Shown here: positions 25,266 to 33,270 of the stretch, one piece after another
Layout of the letters: each line of letters opens with the position of its first letter
Numbering within the stretch: the first letter of the stretch is position 1
NCBI RefSeq assembly: GCF_003254705.1
Contig: NZ_QFYR01000002.1
Span: forward strand, 1-64,000
Source: Phenylobacterium deserti
GTDB taxonomy: Bacteria > Pseudomonadota > Alphaproteobacteria > Caulobacterales > Caulobacteraceae
Direction of reading: 5' to 3'
DNA length: 64,000 bases
Program-made: the position numbers and the translations under genes
Notes under the pieces: model-generated
Seen by the model: the letters and a program-made list of their open reading frames with translations, nothing else
Told to the model about the DNA's origin: nothing
The model's database searches: none

Positions 25266-27203
25266 CTAGAGGGCCGCGGCGCTCGCAACAGTCGGCCGGG
25301 CCTCCACGTGCAGAGGCGCGGCATAAGCGGGCGTCTGACGGGCGCCCAGCACCGCCGGGATCGCACTGACGCCAGGATCGTCCGGCGTCACCAGGAAGCC
25401 GCCGCGGGCAAAGGCGTCGCCATGGCTGCGGCGCGAGGTCCAAACCGCCAGCTGCGGAGCGAAGAGCAGCGGCAGCACGATCGGCGCGAAGCAGACCGAA
25501 AGGTCCGGGCGGAAGCAGAGGGCCACCACAAAGCACAGGCCCGTGAACAGTTGCCAGCCCATGGCGCGGTAGGCGTCAGCCCGCGAAACGCCGTCCGCGT
25601 CCCGCTGTTGCGGCTTCCAACCCACATCACGGCCGCGCAGCGTCTGCAGGACCGACTTGGTGTTGGCGACCATCAGCACAGGGGCCAGGGCGGCCGACAG
25701 GAAAATCTCCATGCCTAGGCCCTTGAGTATCGTGCGGGCGCCGCCGAACTCACGACGCTCGCGCGGGCGGCTCATCACCAGGATGCAGCCCATCACCTTT
25801 GGCCCGATCAGCAGGGCGCCCGACAGCAGGGAGGTCAGCATGAAGGGGGTGAATTGCGGGTTCAGGAAGTACCAGAAGGTGCTCCAGTCGACCGGATGCT
25901 GCAGCTGGATGGCCATGCCGATCACCAGCGCCGCGAACCAAAGCGGCGAGGAGATGTAGGCCATGCAGCCCATGGCCAGCTGCAAGCGGCTGATCGGGTG
26001 CAGGCCCTTGGCACGCAGCAGCTTCAGGTGCTGGAGGTTGCCCTGGCACCAGCGGTGGTCGCGCTGCATGAAGTCCAGCATGGTCGGCGGCGTTTCTTCG
26101 CAGCTGCCGTCCAGCGCGGCGGTGACGTGCACCGCCCAGCCGGCGCGGCGCAGGAGGGCCGCCTCGACGACGTCGTGGCTCAGCACGTGGCCGCCGAAGG
26201 GCTTCACGCCCGGCAGGATCGGCAGGCCGGCGGCCGACGCGAAGGCATGCACGCGCACGATGGCGTTGTGGCCCCAGTAGCTGGCTTCCGCGCCGGCCCA
26301 CCAGGCCAGGCCCGCCGCCGCCACGCGGCCGTACATGCGCACGCCGAACTGCTGCATCCGGGCAAACAAGGTGGAGGCGCCGGTGATCGTCGGAGCGGTC
26401 TGGATAAGGCCGACCCGCGGATGGGCTTCCATGGCGTTGACCAGGCGCAGAACCGTCTCGCCAGCCATGATGCTGTCGGCGTCCAGCACGATCATGAAAT
26501 CGTAGGCGCCGCCGAAGCGGCGAACCCACTCGGCGATGTTGCCGGCCTTGCGCTCGGTGTTTTCGACGCGGCGGCGATAGAAGATGTGGCTGTGGGCGGT
26601 GACGCGGAACGCACGGAAGGCCGACTGCTCTTCCAAGGCCACGGCGTCCTTGGTGGAGTCGCTGAGCACAAAGATGTCGAAAGCGTCCGACACGCCCAGG
26701 CGAGCCAGGGAGGAATCCATGGCTGCCAGTCGCGCGAACGCCGCGCCGGCGTCCTCGTTGTAGAGCGGCATCAGCAGAGCCGTGCGCGTTTTCGGCGGGC
26801 TCGGACGCGCGGGGAACTCCAGGTCTTCCTGTTCGCGACCGCCCAGCAGCACGGACAAGCCTGCAACGGCGCTGCAGAACCAGCAGGCGACCGCGAGGAC
26901 CAGCGGCAGGAACACGGCGAAGGCCGCGATCTCCAGCTTGTCCCAGCCTTCGCGTGCGAACAGCACGGCGGGACCCATGGCCACCAGTGCGGTCATGATG
27001 AAGGCGCCGCCGAACACGGCGATGCGCCGGCTCAGCATGTCCGGAGGCGAGCTGGCCGGCCGGCTCTGAACCAGCGCGGACTCGTCTTCCGGCTCCTGTC
27101 GCGGCATCGAAAGGGGCGCTTCCGGCGGCAGCCAGGGGATCGGCCCGATCGGCGCCTCGATCCGGAGGTTCGGTTCTTGGAGGCGGCTCGCTAGATTGCT
27201 CAT
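25266..27203 (-). CDS. opgH: Glucan biosynthesis glucosyltransferase H
   Basis: A 645-residue membrane glucosyltransferase (GT2 family) that polymerises UDP-glucose into the backbone of osmoregulated periplasmic glucans and extrudes it. Two helices precede the catalytic domain, whose motifs are MPLYNED, VLDADS (metal-binding DxD), SHDVVEAALL and QRDHRWCQGNLQH (the Q-x-x-RW of processive synthases). Several helices follow. The ATG at 27203 is preferred over an upstream frame to 27287. It is last in the opgG-opgC-opgH run, 131 bases after opgC and before a strong terminator. Confidence 0.95.
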   Translation of the reverse strand: MSNLASRLQEPNLRIEAPIGPIPWLPPEAPLSMPRQEPEDESALVQSRPASSPPDMLSRRIAVFGGAFIMTALVAMGPAVLFAREGWDKLEIAAFAVFLPLVLAVACWFCSAVAGLSVLLGGREQEDLEFPARPSPPKTRTALLMPLYNEDAGAAFARLAAMDSSLARLGVSDAFDIFVLSDSTKDAVALEEQSAFRAFRVTAHSHIFYRRRVENTERKAGNIAEWVRRFGGAYDFMIVLDADSIMAGETVLRLVNAMEAHPRVGLIQTAPTITGASTLFARMQQFGVRMYGRVAAAGLAWWAGAEASYWGHNAIVRVHAFASAAGLPILPGVKPFGGHVLSHDVVEAALLRRAGWAVHVTAALDGSCEETPPTMLDFMQRDHRWCQGNLQHLKLLRAKGLHPISRLQLAMGCMAYISSPLWFAALVIGMAIQLQHPVDWSTFWYFLNPQFTPFMLTSLLSGALLIGPKVMGCILVMSRPRERREFGGARTILKGLGMEIFLSAALAPVLMVANTKSVLQTLRGRDVGWKPQQRDADGVSRADAYRAMGWQLFTGLCFVVALCFRPDLSVCFAPIVLPLLFAPQLAVWTSRRSHGDAFARGGFLVTPDDPGVSAIPAVLGARQTPAYAAPLHVEARPTVASAAAL

Positions 27204-27334
27204 CGTCTGCTTCACTTCCCCGAACCCCACGAGGGGGAGAGCCCAGGCCGCTGCGTTGCAGCATGGCTTGGATTCCCAAACGATCAATCACGAAATGTTG
27301 AAAGAAGCGAGAACGAACTTAAATCGCCGGCCAT

Positions 27335-29221
27335 TCAGGCCGCTTTTGACGCACAGCTTTCGCTTCTGAGGCGCCGTTCCAACACATAGGCGGCGACGCC
27401 AACCCAGCCCACCAGCACCACAGCGTACGCCCGCTCCCACCAGCCGACGTTGGCGTCGTTCACCGTGCCTGGGAACAGCAGGTGCTTGGTCAGGACGGTA
27501 AGCACAGCCATGACCACAAACACGATCGCCAGGAACAGCTTCAGGCGGCCCAGTTCGGGCTGCGCGCGCAGGCCCCACAGCAGCAGCAGGGGGGCAAGCT
27601 GGATGCCGAGCGCCAGATTGATCGCCAGGTGCCGCGGGTCAGGCCAAGGGTAGATCGCCGCAACGGCCAAGCCGCAGCCAGCGAGCACGAACACCACGCC
27701 CGTCAGGGCTCCGGAAATGTGGGCGCGCGAAAGGGCGATCAGGGCGAGGCCGAAGCCGCAGCCCGCAAGCGCGGCCATCAGACCGGCCGCTAGGACGCCC
27801 GCGTTGAAGATGATCGGCAGGTGCGCCGAGGCGCCGCCCAATTCGCTCAGGTATTGCCTGGCATGGTTGAAGTCGGGGTAGGCGGCTACCGCCAGAAGGG
27901 TCGTCGCAAACGCCAGAAGGGGCGCGATCATTCCACAGGCGAGCAGCATGCGCCGACGGGCATAGAGCTTCGGCGCCTGCGTCTCCGCCGAAGTCGCAAG
28001 CGGCTTCAGTCCCCAAAGCGGACGGATGGGCGGAACCCGACGCACGGCTTCATAGATCAGCAGACTTCCCGCGAAAGTCACGCCCACAAGCACCAGGGCT
28101 TCGGCGGCAGCCGGCAGGCCGCGCGGCTTCAGGAGCCAGATGGCGACCACCAGAACCGTCTGGTGGGCGAGGTAGCAGGGGAACACCGCGTCTGTGAGGT
28201 ACCGGAGCAAGGGGCCGGAGACGTTGCGCAGGTGCCGATAAACAAAGCCGAGGATTGCGGCGATGGTGGCCCACTGGTCCAAGCCGAAGATGACCGCCCG
28301 CGGTATGCCCAGGAATGCGCCGCCGCCCGGGTGAGCGTCCTGCGCCATCATAACGGGCAAGGCGAGAACGGCGACGCACAGACTGATCCAGCGGAAGCGC
28401 TCGAGGTCGCGCCACAGGGTCTCACGACGGGCCAGCAGGAAGCCCAGCGAAAACGCGCCGAACGAGAGCGCGTGATTGTACCAGTCGGTAGCCAGCTGGT
28501 TTGTGAGGCCGAACAGCGGGAACAGGAGGATGCGGATCGCGATCAGGTAGGCTACCGGCACGGCCAGCGCTCGCCAGCCAGTGAGCAGATCGGAGAGCCT
28601 CGCCTCGAGGCGAGCCGCTCGCTGCGGATCGCCGAACACGGCGATCGCCGCCAAGCTGTAGACTGCTGCGTAGAGCAGGAACCAGAGGTGGTTCAGCGGT
28701 GCGCCGTTCGCCAGGCCGGCAGGGCTGAACTCCCGCAGCCACCATGCCAGCAGGCTGGCGGACCACGAGCCCTTGTCCATCGCCTCGATCCAGGACTGGA
28801 TCGGCACTAGGAACAGAACACCGAACAGCAACGGCGGCCCAAGACGCTTCAGCCGAGCCGCGATCAAGGACCTGGGGCCCTGACCTGTCGACATGAACCG
28901 AAGCGCTGATCCCGACACCAGGAACAGCAGGGTCAGACGCCATGGGCTGGAGACCAGCAGGGCTTCGCGCACCCATCCGAAGGTGTGGGTGCTGCGGATG
29001 TGCCAGTCGAATGGAGCGTAGACCAGCGCCACGTGGTAGAGGATCAGCAGCCCGAATGCCGTGATGCGGATCCAGTCGAGATCATAGCGGCGCGTGCTTG
29101 CTGAAGTGGGCGACGGCGTCGGCGCGCTCGTCGCCTCGCTGCTAGGCAGCCGCGTTTTCTTCCGGGGCGGCTCCGCCACGCGAGACACAGGCGGGCGGGA
29201 AAGCGGCTCGATCGAGCTCAT
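27335..29221 (-). CDS. opgC: OpgC-like acyltransferase fused to a DUF998 membrane domain
   Basis: A 628-residue polytopic membrane protein. Residues about 45-400 are an acyltransferase-3 domain (RRYDLDWIRITAFGLLILYHVALVYAPF, with the catalytic-type histidine in YHV, and NHLWFLLYAAVYSL). In OpgC this domain adds succinyl or other acyl groups to periplasmic glucans. From about residue 430 there is an additional six-helix domain starting GMIAPLLAFATTLLAVAAYP with DFNHARQYLSELG, the DUF998 pattern. I do not know this fusion from standard OpgC proteins. The ATG at 29221 overlaps the opgG stop as ATGA; a GTG at 29230 is less likely. Confidence 0.85.
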   Translation of the reverse strand: MSSIEPLSRPPVSRVAEPPRKKTRLPSSEATSAPTPSPTSASTRRYDLDWIRITAFGLLILYHVALVYAPFDWHIRSTHTFGWVREALLVSSPWRLTLLFLVSGSALRFMSTGQGPRSLIAARLKRLGPPLLFGVLFLVPIQSWIEAMDKGSWSASLLAWWLREFSPAGLANGAPLNHLWFLLYAAVYSLAAIAVFGDPQRAARLEARLSDLLTGWRALAVPVAYLIAIRILLFPLFGLTNQLATDWYNHALSFGAFSLGFLLARRETLWRDLERFRWISLCVAVLALPVMMAQDAHPGGGAFLGIPRAVIFGLDQWATIAAILGFVYRHLRNVSGPLLRYLTDAVFPCYLAHQTVLVVAIWLLKPRGLPAAAEALVLVGVTFAGSLLIYEAVRRVPPIRPLWGLKPLATSAETQAPKLYARRRMLLACGMIAPLLAFATTLLAVAAYPDFNHARQYLSELGGASAHLPIIFNAGVLAAGLMAALAGCGFGLALIALSRAHISGALTGVVFVLAGCGLAVAAIYPWPDPRHLAINLALGIQLAPLLLLWGLRAQPELGRLKLFLAIVFVVMAVLTVLTKHLLFPGTVNDANVGWWERAYAVVLVGWVGVAAYVLERRLRSESCASKAA

Positions 29222-30729
29222 GCTTGCCACCGCTTGACCCAGCTTTCCGACATCGGCTGGCCGCCACGGACCAGGCGTGCCCGCAGCTCGGCGTCGGACG
29301 CCCCTTGAGGGTCATACTCGAAGCTGACGCGCGCCGCGCCCGTCGCCTCGTTCTGGTGAAGCGTCAGGTTGCGGATCGCGCCCGCGCCCGCTGCGACGTC
29401 CGCAGCCAAGCCCCGCTGAGATGACAGGTCTACGCCACCGTATTCGACGATGAAGAGCCGCACGCCCTGTGCGCCGCCCTGGCCGGTCCGCCACAAGGTG
29501 ACGGGCGCGAGCGAGGCGGGCGTCACGGGGTCGGCCGCCCACCGAAGGCGGTAGCCGAAGGTGTGCTCAAGTCCCGGCTGCAGCGGCCGGGCCGGTCGCC
29601 ACGACGCGACGATGTTGTCCTCCGCCTCGCTACGGGCGGGCAGCTCCACAAGGCGTACTGCGCCGGCGCCCCAGTTGGAGGTGGGCTCGATCCACGCGCC
29701 AGGCCGCCGATGATATGCGGCCTCCAGGTCCTGATAGGAGGCAAGATCACGTCGGCGCTGGAGCAGTCCAAAGCCGCCGAGGCCATCGCCATGGAACTGG
29801 CTGATCTCCACCCGCTGGGGGTTCACAAGCGGCCGCCAGAGGCGCTCGCCGGCCGGATTGCTGGCGATCAAGCCGTCAGAGTCGTGAACCTCTGGCCGGA
29901 AGTCGTCGTACCGGCGCGGCTGCTCAGGTCCGAACAGGAACATGCTCGTCAGCGGCGCAAGTCCAGCGTTGGAGAGCGCCTTACGCGGGAACAGGCTCGC
30001 CTGGACGTCCATGACGGTCGCCTCGCCCGGCGCGATCACGAAACGATAGGCGCCCGCGACACTGGGGCTGTCGAGAAGGGCGTGAACGGTGATCGTGCGG
30101 GCGTCGGGAGCCGGCCGCTCGATCCAGAAGCTGCGGAAGGCCGGGAACTCCTCCCCAGGGTCGCCCGAGCCAAGCTCCAGGCCTCGAGCCGAAAGGCCGT
30201 AGACGCAGTCCTTCGGGATCAGCCGGAAGTAGCTGGCGCCCAGGAACACCGCAAACTCGTCGAACCTCGAAGCATCGTTGATCGGCGTGTGGATCCGGAA
30301 CCCTGCAAAGCCGAGCTGTGGTCCGAGGTCGCTGGTGAGAACATCACCTGCCACAGGGCCGGCCGTGAACATATCGGGCCGGTAACCGATCGGGCGGATC
30401 TGCCCGCGGTGGACTTCGAACAGTTCCACCGCTTCGCGATGCAGGCCGCCGCGGTGAAACATCTGCAGCTGGAACGGCAGCTTTTCCGCCCGCCAAACCG
30501 CCTGATCGGGCCGGAAGCGAAGGTCGCGGTAGCCGTCGTAGTTCAGCTCGGCGAGGCTGCGCGGCAGCTCCGTTGAACGCGGCTGGTACGGCGCTGCCGC
30601 CAACGCTGCGGCGCGACGGCGCACGAAGTCGGCGACCCGCGCGGTCTGCGCCCGCGCGACGTGCGGCAGCGCCAGCGCCGCAGGCGCGGCGGCGAGGACA
30701 TCGCGGCGGCGGAGGGTCTGTGCACGCAT
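29218..30729 (-). CDS. opgG: Periplasmic glucan biosynthesis protein OpgG/OpgD
   Basis: A 503-residue periplasmic protein needed for glucan branching or backbone shaping. The N-terminus LRRRDVLAAAPAALALPHVARAQ has a twin-arginine motif, which is typical of OpgD rather than OpgG, so it may be Tat-exported. Conserved family segments include LNYDGYRDLRFRPDQAVWR, LPFQLQMFHRG, DLGFAGFR-like LGFAGFRIHTPIN, VFLGASYFRLI, YGLSARGLE and EEFPAFRSFWIERP. The ATG at 30729 is chosen because it places the signal at the N-terminus; the frame is open to 30894. First gene of the opg operon, divergent from the repeat-peptide locus. Confidence 0.93.
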   Translation of the reverse strand: MRAQTLRRRDVLAAAPAALALPHVARAQTARVADFVRRRAAALAAAPYQPRSTELPRSLAELNYDGYRDLRFRPDQAVWRAEKLPFQLQMFHRGGLHREAVELFEVHRGQIRPIGYRPDMFTAGPVAGDVLTSDLGPQLGFAGFRIHTPINDASRFDEFAVFLGASYFRLIPKDCVYGLSARGLELGSGDPGEEFPAFRSFWIERPAPDARTITVHALLDSPSVAGAYRFVIAPGEATVMDVQASLFPRKALSNAGLAPLTSMFLFGPEQPRRYDDFRPEVHDSDGLIASNPAGERLWRPLVNPQRVEISQFHGDGLGGFGLLQRRRDLASYQDLEAAYHRRPGAWIEPTSNWGAGAVRLVELPARSEAEDNIVASWRPARPLQPGLEHTFGYRLRWAADPVTPASLAPVTLWRTGQGGAQGVRLFIVEYGGVDLSSQRGLAADVAAGAGAIRNLTLHQNEATGAARVSFEYDPQGASDAELRARLVRGGQPMSESWVKRWQA

Positions 30730-30984
30730 ACTCTGCTGAACGCCGGTCTGGACTCCGGGAGCGGTCTCGTACTCGCCGTACAGCCAAGGGCGGTCGATCA
30801 CAACGACTTGAACGGCCTTTGCGACGATCCGCCGGACCCGTTGCGGATTTGGAGCGCCGGGGAGGGTGGCTCCGCGTCCGCGGTGCATCGTCAAGGGATC
30901 GAACCTGCGCCGCTCGGAGTTCTGTCACAGGGCTGCGCCAAGCTTGTGCAGGGCCAGCCGGCCACGGGCGACAAGGACAGGAAC

Positions 30985-31230
30985 ATGAACCAGACGGGAC
31001 AAACGGGCGGCGGCCCGCTGCTGGAAGCCATCAACGATCCGATCGATCCCACCGTCATGCAGCTGCAGGATCAGACCGATCCCGACAGCGATGGCACGGA
31101 CGGGGAAGAGGGGGACGGCACGGATGGAACTGACGGCGACAGCGACGGAACCGATGGCGCTGAAGGAGACGGCGCCGAAGGAGACGGAACCGACGGCTCC
31201 GACGCCGACGGGACGGACGGCGCGGCCTGA
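30985..31230 (+). CDS. Asp/Gly/Thr repeat peptide, putative modified-peptide precursor
   Basis: An 81-residue acidic protein with a two-part layout. Residues 1-35 look like a leader (MNQTGQTGGGPLLEAINDPI followed by DPTVMQLQDQ). Residues 36-79 consist almost wholly of D, G, T, E, S and A, with DGTDG occurring six times (two copies overlap). The ATG at 30985 follows AAGGACAGGAAC, a good ribosome-binding site. The downstream JmjC-type oxygenase gene begins inside its 3' end, so they are probably translated together. Leader-plus-repetitive-core next to an oxygenase and an Fe-S protein resembles a ribosomally made, post-translationally modified peptide. A calcium-binding repeat protein is the alternative. 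No family name is known to me. Confidence 0.68.
   Translation: MNQTGQTGGGPLLEAINDPIDPTVMQLQDQTDPDSDGTDGEEGDGTDGTDGDSDGTDGAEGDGAEGDGTDGSDADGTDGAA
31090..31221 (+). repeat. Tandem DGTDG-coding repeat
   Basis: About 130 bases of imperfect repeats of GACGGNACNGAYGG units encoding residues 36-79 of the acidic peptide. The same DNA is read in another frame as the start region of the JmjC gene, giving Thr/Glu/Pro-rich sequence there. Confidence 0.75.
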
Positions 31231-32419
31231 AGCCAGGTTTGCGGGCCTCGCCGCCCTGATCGGGGCGGCGCAGGTCGGGCCATTTCTGGAGCGCCGTCTA
31301 GGGCAGGACGCCTTCCGTACGCGGATGGCGCCTAACGCCGTCGCGCGCCTGTTCGGGTGGTCGACGCTCAATGGGGCGCTGGCCGAACATCGCCTCGTCC
31401 CGCCGCGTCTGCGACTTGAGCGGGCGGGCGCGGACATCAGCAAGGCGGCTTTCAAGTCCCGGCGGACGCGGCGTGGCGCGGTCCTGCAGGATCTAGACCC
31501 TGCAGCCCTCAACGAGGCGCTGCGCGATGGGGCGACGCTGATCGTCGATGCGGCCAATGAGTTGAACGCCCCGCTGCAACGCATCTGCGCTGACCTGTCG
31601 GCGGAGTTCGCCTGCGCCTGCCAGGCGAACCTCTACGCCTGCTGGGGGACGACCCAGGGTTTCGACATCCACTGGGACGATCACGACGTCTTCGTGCTGC
31701 AGGTCGAGGGCCGAAAGCGCTGGCTGCTCTACGGCTCAACGCTTGAAGCGCCCACGCGACGCGGCGGGCAGTTCGACCAGCACCGACCCGAAGCCCCGCT
31801 GCAGGAGATAATTCTCGAGCCTGGCGACGTCCTGTACCTGCCGCGCGGCTACTGGCATGCCGCGGTAGGCCTGGGCGGTCCCACTATGCACCTGACAGTC
31901 GGACTGACCCGCAAGAGCGGAGCCGACTTCCTGCACTGGCTGGCGGATCGGGCGCTGACCGAGCCCCTCGCGCGACGAGATCTACCTTTCGAACAAGACG
32001 ACGAGGCGCTGGGCGAGCGCCTCGCCAGCCTGTTGGCCCAGGTCGCAGCTGAGGATCCAGAAGAACTTGCCAGGGCCTATCGCCGACACGTCGAGGCGAC
32101 GCAGCCGCAGCGGCCGAAGCTCTCGTTTCCGTTCATCGGCGATGAGACCGAGCTGCCGGATCGAGCTCGCATCCGGCTCGCCGACGGCGCTGCGCGCGTT
32201 CTGGATCGCGGCGCCTCCGTGGTTCTGACCTGGCGCGGCGTCGAGTTCACCGTCTCGAGAGATCTCAAGCCAGCGCTGGATGAGCTCGCCGCCGGAGAAG
32301 CGATCAGTATCGCCGCACTGGAAGCGACCAGTCCGCCGGCCGCTCGACCGCATCTGACGGCGTTCGTGCAGGAGATGCTGCGCCGTGGCGCCTTCCTGAT
32401 CGAGCAGGAACAGCAATGA
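31124..32419 (+). CDS. JmjC/cupin-type 2-oxoglutarate-Fe(II) oxygenase (ribosomal-oxygenase-like)
   Basis: About 431 residues. The iron site is His183 and Asp185 in DIHWDDHDVFVLQVEGRKRW plus the distal His245 in LYLPRGYWHAA; Lys198 is placed to bind 2-oxoglutarate. This signature is that of the ROX family (YcfD, NO66, MINA53), which hydroxylate protein side chains. The C-terminal 150 residues would be the helical and winged-helix region of that family. ATGs at 31091, 31124 and 31154 are possible starts; 31124 has GAGGGGG about nine bases upstream. All lie within the acidic-peptide gene, and the stop overlaps the next gene as ATGA. The adjacent repeat peptide is the obvious candidate substrate, by context only. 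Confidence 0.85.
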   Translation: MELTATATEPMALKETAPKETEPTAPTPTGRTARPEARFAGLAALIGAAQVGPFLERRLGQDAFRTRMAPNAVARLFGWSTLNGALAEHRLVPPRLRLERAGADISKAAFKSRRTRRGAVLQDLDPAALNEALRDGATLIVDAANELNAPLQRICADLSAEFACACQANLYACWGTTQGFDIHWDDHDVFVLQVEGRKRWLLYGSTLEAPTRRGGQFDQHRPEAPLQEIILEPGDVLYLPRGYWHAAVGLGGPTMHLTVGLTRKSGADFLHWLADRALTEPLARRDLPFEQDDEALGERLASLLAQVAAEDPEELARAYRRHVEATQPQRPKLSFPFIGDETELPDRARIRLADGAARVLDRGASVVLTWRGVEFTVSRDLKPALDELAAGEAISIAALEATSPPAARPHLTAFVQEMLRRGAFLIEQEQQ

Positions 32420-33270
32420 GCTTCTGTTCGCGGGCTGCGCTCAGCGCCCACGAGACCATGGCCGGCACGGGCGTGGTGGCGCAGGCCTATGTGTTCCTGC
32501 CCGTCGCAAAGCGGTTCTGGCGAACGGCTGAGGTGAACGCCTCGTGGGCCTCTGCCGACGAGCAGGCCGCCATCAAGGCGGCGCGTCAGGGCGGGGTGGT
32601 CACGCGCCTGTACGATCCGCCGCGCGGGACGGATGACACCTGCCGTATCCTCGTCTATTCGGCCGACGCCGGACACCAACCGGCTGCGCTGCAGCCGCTG
32701 CTTGACGTGTTCGCTGGTCGGTGGCTGGCCGACGAGAGCCGCGCGCCGCGGCTGGCGGTATGCACCCATGGCACTCGCGACCGCTGCTGCGCCAAGTGGG
32801 GTTTCGCCGTTTTCAGCGCGGCAAGGGATCTGCATGCCGCCGGCTTGTCGCCCTTCGAGCCGATCCAGTGTTCCCACCTTGGCGGCGACCGCTTCGCGGC
32901 CACGGGCGTCTTCTTCCCCTCCGGCAGCATGTACGCCCACCTGGATTCCGCAGACCTGCGAGCCATGGCGCAGGGAGAAGCCGCCGGCCGCCTGACGCCA
33001 GAGCTTTACCGAGGGCGGGTGTTCGAGCCCGCGTTGACCCAGGTTCTGCGCGCCGGCCTCGCCAGGGCGGGCGTGTTCAATCACGCGTCCCTGCCGCTGG
33101 ATGTCGTGCGCCGCGACCCCGCCACGGCGGAGGCGCGCGTGGACGGCAAGGCTTTCGAGATCGCTCTGGATGTGACGGAAGTCCGCTTCTTCGGCAGCTG
33201 CGGGAAGATGGCGGAAGGGAAACCCTCGACCGCGCGGCGCTTGGTTGTCGCCGGGGTCGCGGCCCTTTAA
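32416..33270 (+). CDS. Sucrase-ferredoxin-like [2Fe-2S] protein
   Basis: A 284-residue protein with the sucrase/ferredoxin-like (Apd1-type) signature CTHGTRDRCCAKWG (Cys116, Cys124, Cys125) and CSHLGGDRFAATG (Cys152, His154, Asp158). In the eukaryotic Apd1 proteins a [2Fe-2S] cluster is held by two Cys and two His; here the second His position is Asp, which I believe is common in bacterial members. A thioredoxin-like ferredoxin fold is expected. It would suit an electron donor. The ATG overlaps the stop of the JmjC gene, so it is surely in the same operon. Stop interlocks on TTAA with convergent crtX. Confidence 0.85.
   Translation: MSFCSRAALSAHETMAGTGVVAQAYVFLPVAKRFWRTAEVNASWASADEQAAIKAARQGGVVTRLYDPPRGTDDTCRILVYSADAGHQPAALQPLLDVFAGRWLADESRAPRLAVCTHGTRDRCCAKWGFAVFSAARDLHAAGLSPFEPIQCSHLGGDRFAATGVFFPSGSMYAHLDSADLRAMAQGEAAGRLTPELYRGRVFEPALTQVLRAGLARAGVFNHASLPLDVVRRDPATAEARVDGKAFEIALDVTEVRFFGSCGKMAEGKPSTARRLVVAGVAAL

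Noticed and set aside
30894..30904. GGTTCGATCCC on the minus strand, like the T-loop of a tRNA.
   Set aside because: The flanking bases do not form the five-base T stem, and no acceptor, D or anticodon arms fit around it. At best a chance match.
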